Assembly: GCA_018061205.1 (NCBI GenBank)
Contig: JAGOUP010000007.1
Location: 1 to 14,880, forward strand
Length of the DNA: 14,880 bases
Source of the DNA: Candidatus Levyibacteriota bacterium
GTDB taxonomy: Bacteria; Patescibacteriota; Microgenomatia; Levybacterales; UBA12049
Direction of reading: 5' to 3'
The notes beneath the pieces are model-generated. The model was not told where the DNA came from. It searched no databases and was given only the letters and a program-made list of their open reading frames with translations. Shown piece by piece: positions 12,132 to 14,880 of this stretch. The first letter of the stretch is position 1. Each line of letters begins with the position of its first letter. The position numbers and the translations under genes are program-made.

Positions 12132-12302
12132 ATGCTTATACCAATTATTATTATTTTAGCCATCATTTCTGTTGTATGGGCTTTTTGGTCGCTGCGTCAC
12201 CTCAAACATGATCGTCATAGTGTTGAAACAGTAAAGAAACATTTATCTCATGGAAGAGTCGTCTTTCAGAGGGATGGGGAACATCATTCTTCTTCGTCTT
12301 GA
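12132..12302 (+). CDS. Small single-pass membrane protein, function unknown
   Basis: A 56-residue protein starting at the ATG at 12132, one base after the stop of the LytR_C gene. A hydrophobic helix (about 2-21, LIPIIIILAIISVVWAFW) is followed by a basic, histidine-rich cytoplasmic tail (RHLKHDRHSVETVKKH) ending in HHSSSS. An alternative GTG start at 12117 adds five residues and overlaps the LytR_C gene; it has AGGA seven bases upstream, so it cannot be dismissed. The position suggests translational coupling with the LytR_C gene. The last 19 bases overlap, tail to tail, the end of the minus-strand TPR gene. Confidence 0.55.
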   Translation: MLIPIIIILAIISVVWAFWSLRHLKHDRHSVETVKKHLSHGRVVFQRDGEHHSSSS

Positions 12303-12976
12303 AGGTCTTCTGATTTTTGTGGTACCCGTGCATGTTTTGTTGCCATAGTTTTTTGTTCTAGATTGAGAAAAGAAGGTTGATTTTTAAATTTATTTACTCT
12401 TTTATCCTCTTTAATAAAAATAGTAATCCCTTTTTTATTAATTGCTTTTATACATGCTTGGTATGTATTTCCTCCCTCAATAAATTTAATGAGACGTTTT
12501 CCTATATCATCAGGCAGCATACCGATAAATGTTTCACTGGTATCTAAAACAAATATTTTTGATCGTTTAATGCGCAGATTGACCATTTCTCCTGTCATCA
12601 AATGGGCAATGACGTGCTGCTGGGCAACATTGATCAGTTCAACAACTTTCGTTTTTCCTTGTTCTTCAATGAACATTGTATCGGCGATTGCCGCAAAGGT
12701 TGGTATATGATGATTGCCATCAGTATTTTTTTTTGCTGCTTGTAAACGTTTGAGATTTTTTAATGCAATTGGATTTTGGTTATCAAGTGACAAGACCATT
12801 TCGTATGTTTTTGTCGCTTCTTTATTTTTTCGGAGGGCGGAATATGCAAAAGCTATCCGATTAAGGGTTTCGAAATCTTGTGGAGATTCCTCTAGAATTT
12901 GCTGATTGAGTTCGATGGCTTTTTCCCAATCACCTTGTAATGCTAATTGAATTGCTTGATCTTTTGACGCAGTCAT
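12284..12976 (-). CDS. TPR protein with C-terminal HIRAN-like domain
   Basis: A 230-residue soluble protein. Two tetratricopeptide repeats occupy about 4-70: ALQGDWEKAIELNQQILEE, then AFAYSALRKNKEATKTYEMV, each with the W/A-G-A spacing of TPRs. After a linker (80-105), residues 108-190 form a beta-rich module containing EMVNLRIKRSK, FIGMLPDDIGKRL and a closing AINKKGITIFIKE. The order NLxxxx...xxxIGxLPxxxGxxL resembles HIRAN domains, which bind 3' DNA ends in some helicases, but the match is partial. The tail (190-230) is polar and ends in acidic LQDEEE. It is transcribed away from yebC and has no partner gene in the window. The start at 12976 has only a distant AAAGG. Function is unknown; a protein- or nucleic-acid-binding adaptor is a reasonable guess. 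Confidence 0.65.
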   Translation of the reverse strand: MTASKDQAIQLALQGDWEKAIELNQQILEESPQDFETLNRIAFAYSALRKNKEATKTYEMVLSLDNQNPIALKNLKRLQAAKKNTDGNHHIPTFAAIADTMFIEEQGKTKVVELINVAQQHVIAHLMTGEMVNLRIKRSKIFVLDTSETFIGMLPDDIGKRLIKFIEGGNTYQACIKAINKKGITIFIKEDKRVNKFKNQPSFLNLEQKTMATKHARVPQKSEDLQDEEE

Positions 12977-13080
12977 TATATTTTTCGCCTTTTTCTATTA
13001 AAAGATCAATACAAGGGTAAATTTAGTATTTTAATAGATATTTTGGGCAAGTAAATTACGAGAAATTTTATCGCAATTTC

Positions 13081-13110
13081 TTGCAAATGTCAATAGAGAA
13101 CAGGTATAAT
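13081..13110 (+). promoter_or_regulatory. Promoter for yebC
   Basis: TTGCAA (13081-13086), an 18-base spacer and a perfect TATAAT (13105-13110) predict a start near 13117 and a 5' UTR of about 63 nt. Confidence 0.65.
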
Positions 13111-13121
13111 GCAGTTGAAAG

Positions 13122-13157
13122 TGCAAAGTTAAAAGTGAAAAGTGAAGGAACTTTGCA
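13122..13157 (+). promoter_or_regulatory. 9-bp hairpin in the yebC 5' UTR
   Basis: TGCAAAGTT (13122-13130) and AACTTTGCA (13149-13157) pair perfectly around an A/G-rich loop (AAAAGTGAAAAGTGAAGG) that contains two AAAAGTGA words. The hairpin begins only a few bases after the predicted start and leaves a T-rich single strand before the ATG. No Shine-Dalgarno lies between hairpin and ATG. Confidence 0.55.
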
Positions 13158-13179
13158 TTTTGAATTTTTAATTTAATCT

Positions 13180-13908
13180 ATGTCTGGACATTCAAAATGG
13201 TCTCAAATAAAAAGGCAAAAAGGAGTTGCTGATGTAAAGCGTGGACACGCATTTACCAAGTTAGGTCTTGCTATAACCATAGCCGTCAAAGCTGGTGGAG
13301 GTATTACTGATCCAAATCAAAATTTCAGACTCAGATTGGAAATAGAAAAAGCCCGTATGGCAAATATGCCAAAAGAAAATATTACCCGCGCTATTGAACG
13401 GGGAGTAGGGAAGGGTGATAAAGGAGAATTGTCTGAAGTAGTATATGAAGGTTTTGCTCCTCATGGTATTTCTATTATTGTCGAAGCAGTGACTGATAAC
13501 AAGCAACGTACGACACCTGAAGTGAAAAGTTTGTTTGATAAAAATGGGGGAACGCTGGGTGTTCCAGGATCTGTTGCGTATCAGTTCAGTCAGATGGGTG
13601 TCATTGTGGCTCCTAAAAATGGGAAATCATTTGATGATCTTTTTTTGCTTGCAGCAGACCATGGTGTTGTAGATGTTGAGGATAGTGGGGAAGAGGTTGT
13701 GTTGTATACCAATCCTTCAGATTTAGCAAAGATTAAAGAATCGCTAAAAGATATATTGGATATTAGTTCTGCTGAGTTAATTCGAAAACCGAACTCACCA
13801 ATTGTCATTGCTGACAAAGAAGTAGCGGAAAAAATCATACAATTTATTGAGCGATTAGAAAATCATGATGATGTGCAAAAAGTATATAGCAATTTTGACA
13901 TAGCCTAA
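13180..13908 (+). CDS. yebC: YebC/PmpR family protein (TACO1-like)
   Basis: A 242-residue member of the YebC/TACO1 family. The start MSGHSKWSQIKRQKGVADVKRGHAFTKL is diagnostic. It continues with the family blocks MPKENITRAIERGVGKG (about 63-79), YEGFAPHGISIIVEAVTDN (about 88-106), and KSLFDKNGGTLGVPGSVAYQF (about 115-135), which match the three-domain crescent fold. Some members were described as DNA-binding transcription regulators; mitochondrial TACO1 and more recent bacterial work point to a role in translation, including relief of stalling at difficult motifs such as polyproline, which would complement EF-P at 9065. Length is normal (about 240-250 aa). It has its own promoter and is followed after four bases by a membrane protein gene. 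Confidence 0.96.
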   Translation: MSGHSKWSQIKRQKGVADVKRGHAFTKLGLAITIAVKAGGGITDPNQNFRLRLEIEKARMANMPKENITRAIERGVGKGDKGELSEVVYEGFAPHGISIIVEAVTDNKQRTTPEVKSLFDKNGGTLGVPGSVAYQFSQMGVIVAPKNGKSFDDLFLLAADHGVVDVEDSGEEVVLYTNPSDLAKIKESLKDILDISSAELIRKPNSPIVIADKEVAEKIIQFIERLENHDDVQKVYSNFDIA

Positions 13909-13912
13909 ACAC

Positions 13913-14743
13913 ATGCAACAAACAACTATTGCAAAGCAGCCATTCTTACATCGATTAGCAGGATTTACGATCAGTAAACGACAGAGATTTGTTATTTCTG
14001 TAGTGCTATTATCACTTGGTTTGTTTTTTTCAGAAACATATCGTCAATTTCATTTTTATATTTCATTTTTGTTATCCTCCCTGACGGTTCTTGCTATTTT
14101 TTGGTCGAATTATAAAGATATTAGGGAAAATCATTCTCCCATGATTTATGTATTGCCGTTTTTCTTTACACTTTCTTTTGGATTATTTTATTTTCTTTTG
14201 GGAGATAGAATTTTGAGTAGGTTGTTGTTGACTACGTGTTATGCAATCGGACTGTACTCACTGTTTCTCAGTCAAAATATTTTTATTGTTTCATCCATCA
14301 GAACTATTGCATTGCTATCCAGTGCCAGGCTTGTTTCTACGGTATTAGTACTCGTAACATTTGTTTTTCTTACCGCCACAATTTTTTCACTCCGTTTATT
14401 TCTTTTTCCGACAGCCATTCTTGTTTTTCTTTATTCATTCTTTCTCATTTCTCATGCTTTATGGATATATACTTTAGAGACATCATGGTTTCCGAATGCA
14501 AAGTGGACGGCATTTTTGTCACTTTGTATTTTTGAGGTAACGCTTATTTTATGGTTTTGGCCAGCTCACTTTGCTTTTATCGCTGTATTTTTAATGGGAT
14601 TTTTATATACACTAGTGAGTCTCTCTCATCTATGGTTTGAGAAAAAGCTCTTCAAGGGGTCATTATGGGAATATGTATGGATATCGTTGGTAATTTTTAT
14701 TATTTTGCTATTTTTTACATTCGTTTTACCCTTGGGATATTGA
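13913..14743 (+). CDS. Polytopic membrane protein, function unknown
   Basis: A 276-residue protein with about eight predicted helices (roughly 25-40, 47-63, 76-95, 102-123, 137-158, 160-180, 196-222 and 225-240, then a last one at 252-274). A short polar N-terminus (TIAKQPFLHRLAGFTISKRQR) probably faces the cytoplasm. Charged residues are few and there is no recognisable transporter, peptidase or glycosyltransferase motif. The protein shows some resemblance in length and topology to uncharacterised membrane proteins next to yebC in CPR genomes, but no family name is claimed. It starts four bases after the yebC stop and is surely co-transcribed with it. The gene ends TGA. Confidence 0.75.
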   Translation: MQQTTIAKQPFLHRLAGFTISKRQRFVISVVLLSLGLFFSETYRQFHFYISFLLSSLTVLAIFWSNYKDIRENHSPMIYVLPFFFTLSFGLFYFLLGDRILSRLLLTTCYAIGLYSLFLSQNIFIVSSIRTIALLSSARLVSTVLVLVTFVFLTATIFSLRLFLFPTAILVFLYSFFLISHALWIYTLETSWFPNAKWTAFLSLCIFEVTLILWFWPAHFAFIAVFLMGFLYTLVSLSHLWFEKKLFKGSLWEYVWISLVIFIILLFFTFVLPLGY

Positions 14744-14844
14744 TTATTTTGTATTGTCTGAGGTGGGGAAGAGGAGTAGAGGGATGAGTAGGGTGATATA
14801 GTATGATATAGTCATTCCTTAGAATTAGCCTCGAATGATATGGT

Positions 14845-14873
14845 TTGATACATATTATTATAAGTCCTATATA
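14845..14873 (+). promoter_or_regulatory. Possible promoter facing out of the window
   Basis: TTGATA (14845-14850), a 17-base spacer and TATATA (14868-14873; an overlapping TATAAT is at 14870-14875) suggest transcription of a gene beyond the right edge. The preceding spacer from 14744 contains only a G/A-rich stretch and two copies of TGATATAG (14794-14801 and 14804-14811). Confidence 0.4.
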
Positions 14874-14880
14874 ATTATTT

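Noticed and set aside
1..14880. Alternative genetic code (UGA as glycine)
   Set aside because: TGA serves as a normal stop for the small membrane protein, the TPR protein and the last membrane protein, and no conserved glycine position shows TGA.
14744..14880. CRISPR-like repeats (TGATATAG)
   Set aside because: There are only two 8-base copies with a 2-base spacer, so this is simple low-complexity sequence. No other array is visible in the window.

Overview
The window looks like a piece of an AT-rich bacterial chromosome, most likely from the Candidate Phyla Radiation (Patescibacteria, perhaps Microgenomates). This placement is inferred from several things seen together: compact genes with few clear Shine-Dalgarno sites, a UlaG-like metallo-beta-lactamase relative with the GPGEYEV motif, a small membrane protein carrying a LytR_C domain, a tiny lysine-rich protein, many short exported or membrane proteins of unknown role, and a palindromic repeat whose coding form reads CHAELVSAS. 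TGA ends several genes, so the code is standard (not the UGA=Gly code of some CPR lineages). No single gene fixes the taxonomy.

Layout. Bases 1-357 (minus) hold the start of a HAD-family pyrimidine 5'-nucleotidase-like hydrolase. Upstream of it, 358-662 (minus) is a complete regulatory leader: a consensus promoter, about 200 nt of hairpins, a T-box-like core (AGGATGGGACCGCG) with an intrinsic terminator, then a 16-bp hairpin abutting a strong ribosome binding site. Bases 695-4153 (minus) form a four-gene set: an Ig-like membrane-anchored protein, an exported two-repeat beta protein, an M24 Xaa-Pro-type peptidase and an AI-2E family permease. A divergent promoter region at 4205-4255, in which both directions share the same -35 bases, starts this set and, to the right, a degenerate MBL-fold protein followed by the replicative helicase gene dnaB.

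From 6243 there is a minus-strand tRNA-Leu(CAA), a dispersed palindromic repeat, a full-length M1 aminopeptidase, and a tight set of elongation factor P, a catalytically depleted Lgt-like membrane protein and an RluA-family pseudouridine synthase. Then come an AT-rich repeat tract, a 44-residue lysine-rich protein, a LytR_C membrane protein and a small membrane protein. The latter overlaps tail to tail with a minus-strand TPR plus HIRAN-like protein. The right end carries yebC with its own promoter, a polytopic membrane protein of unknown function, and a promoter facing out of the window.

How it fits together. Most recognisable genes serve the central dogma: dnaB, tRNA-Leu, efp, an RluA-type synthase and yebC; the last four act on or near translation. 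A second theme is peptide recycling by the M24 and M1 peptidases, consistent with an amino-acid scavenger. A third is cell-envelope proteins. The most notable signals are the T-box-like leader in front of a HAD gene, and one palindromic repeat family found in a leader RNA, in spacers and in frame inside a peptidase gene.
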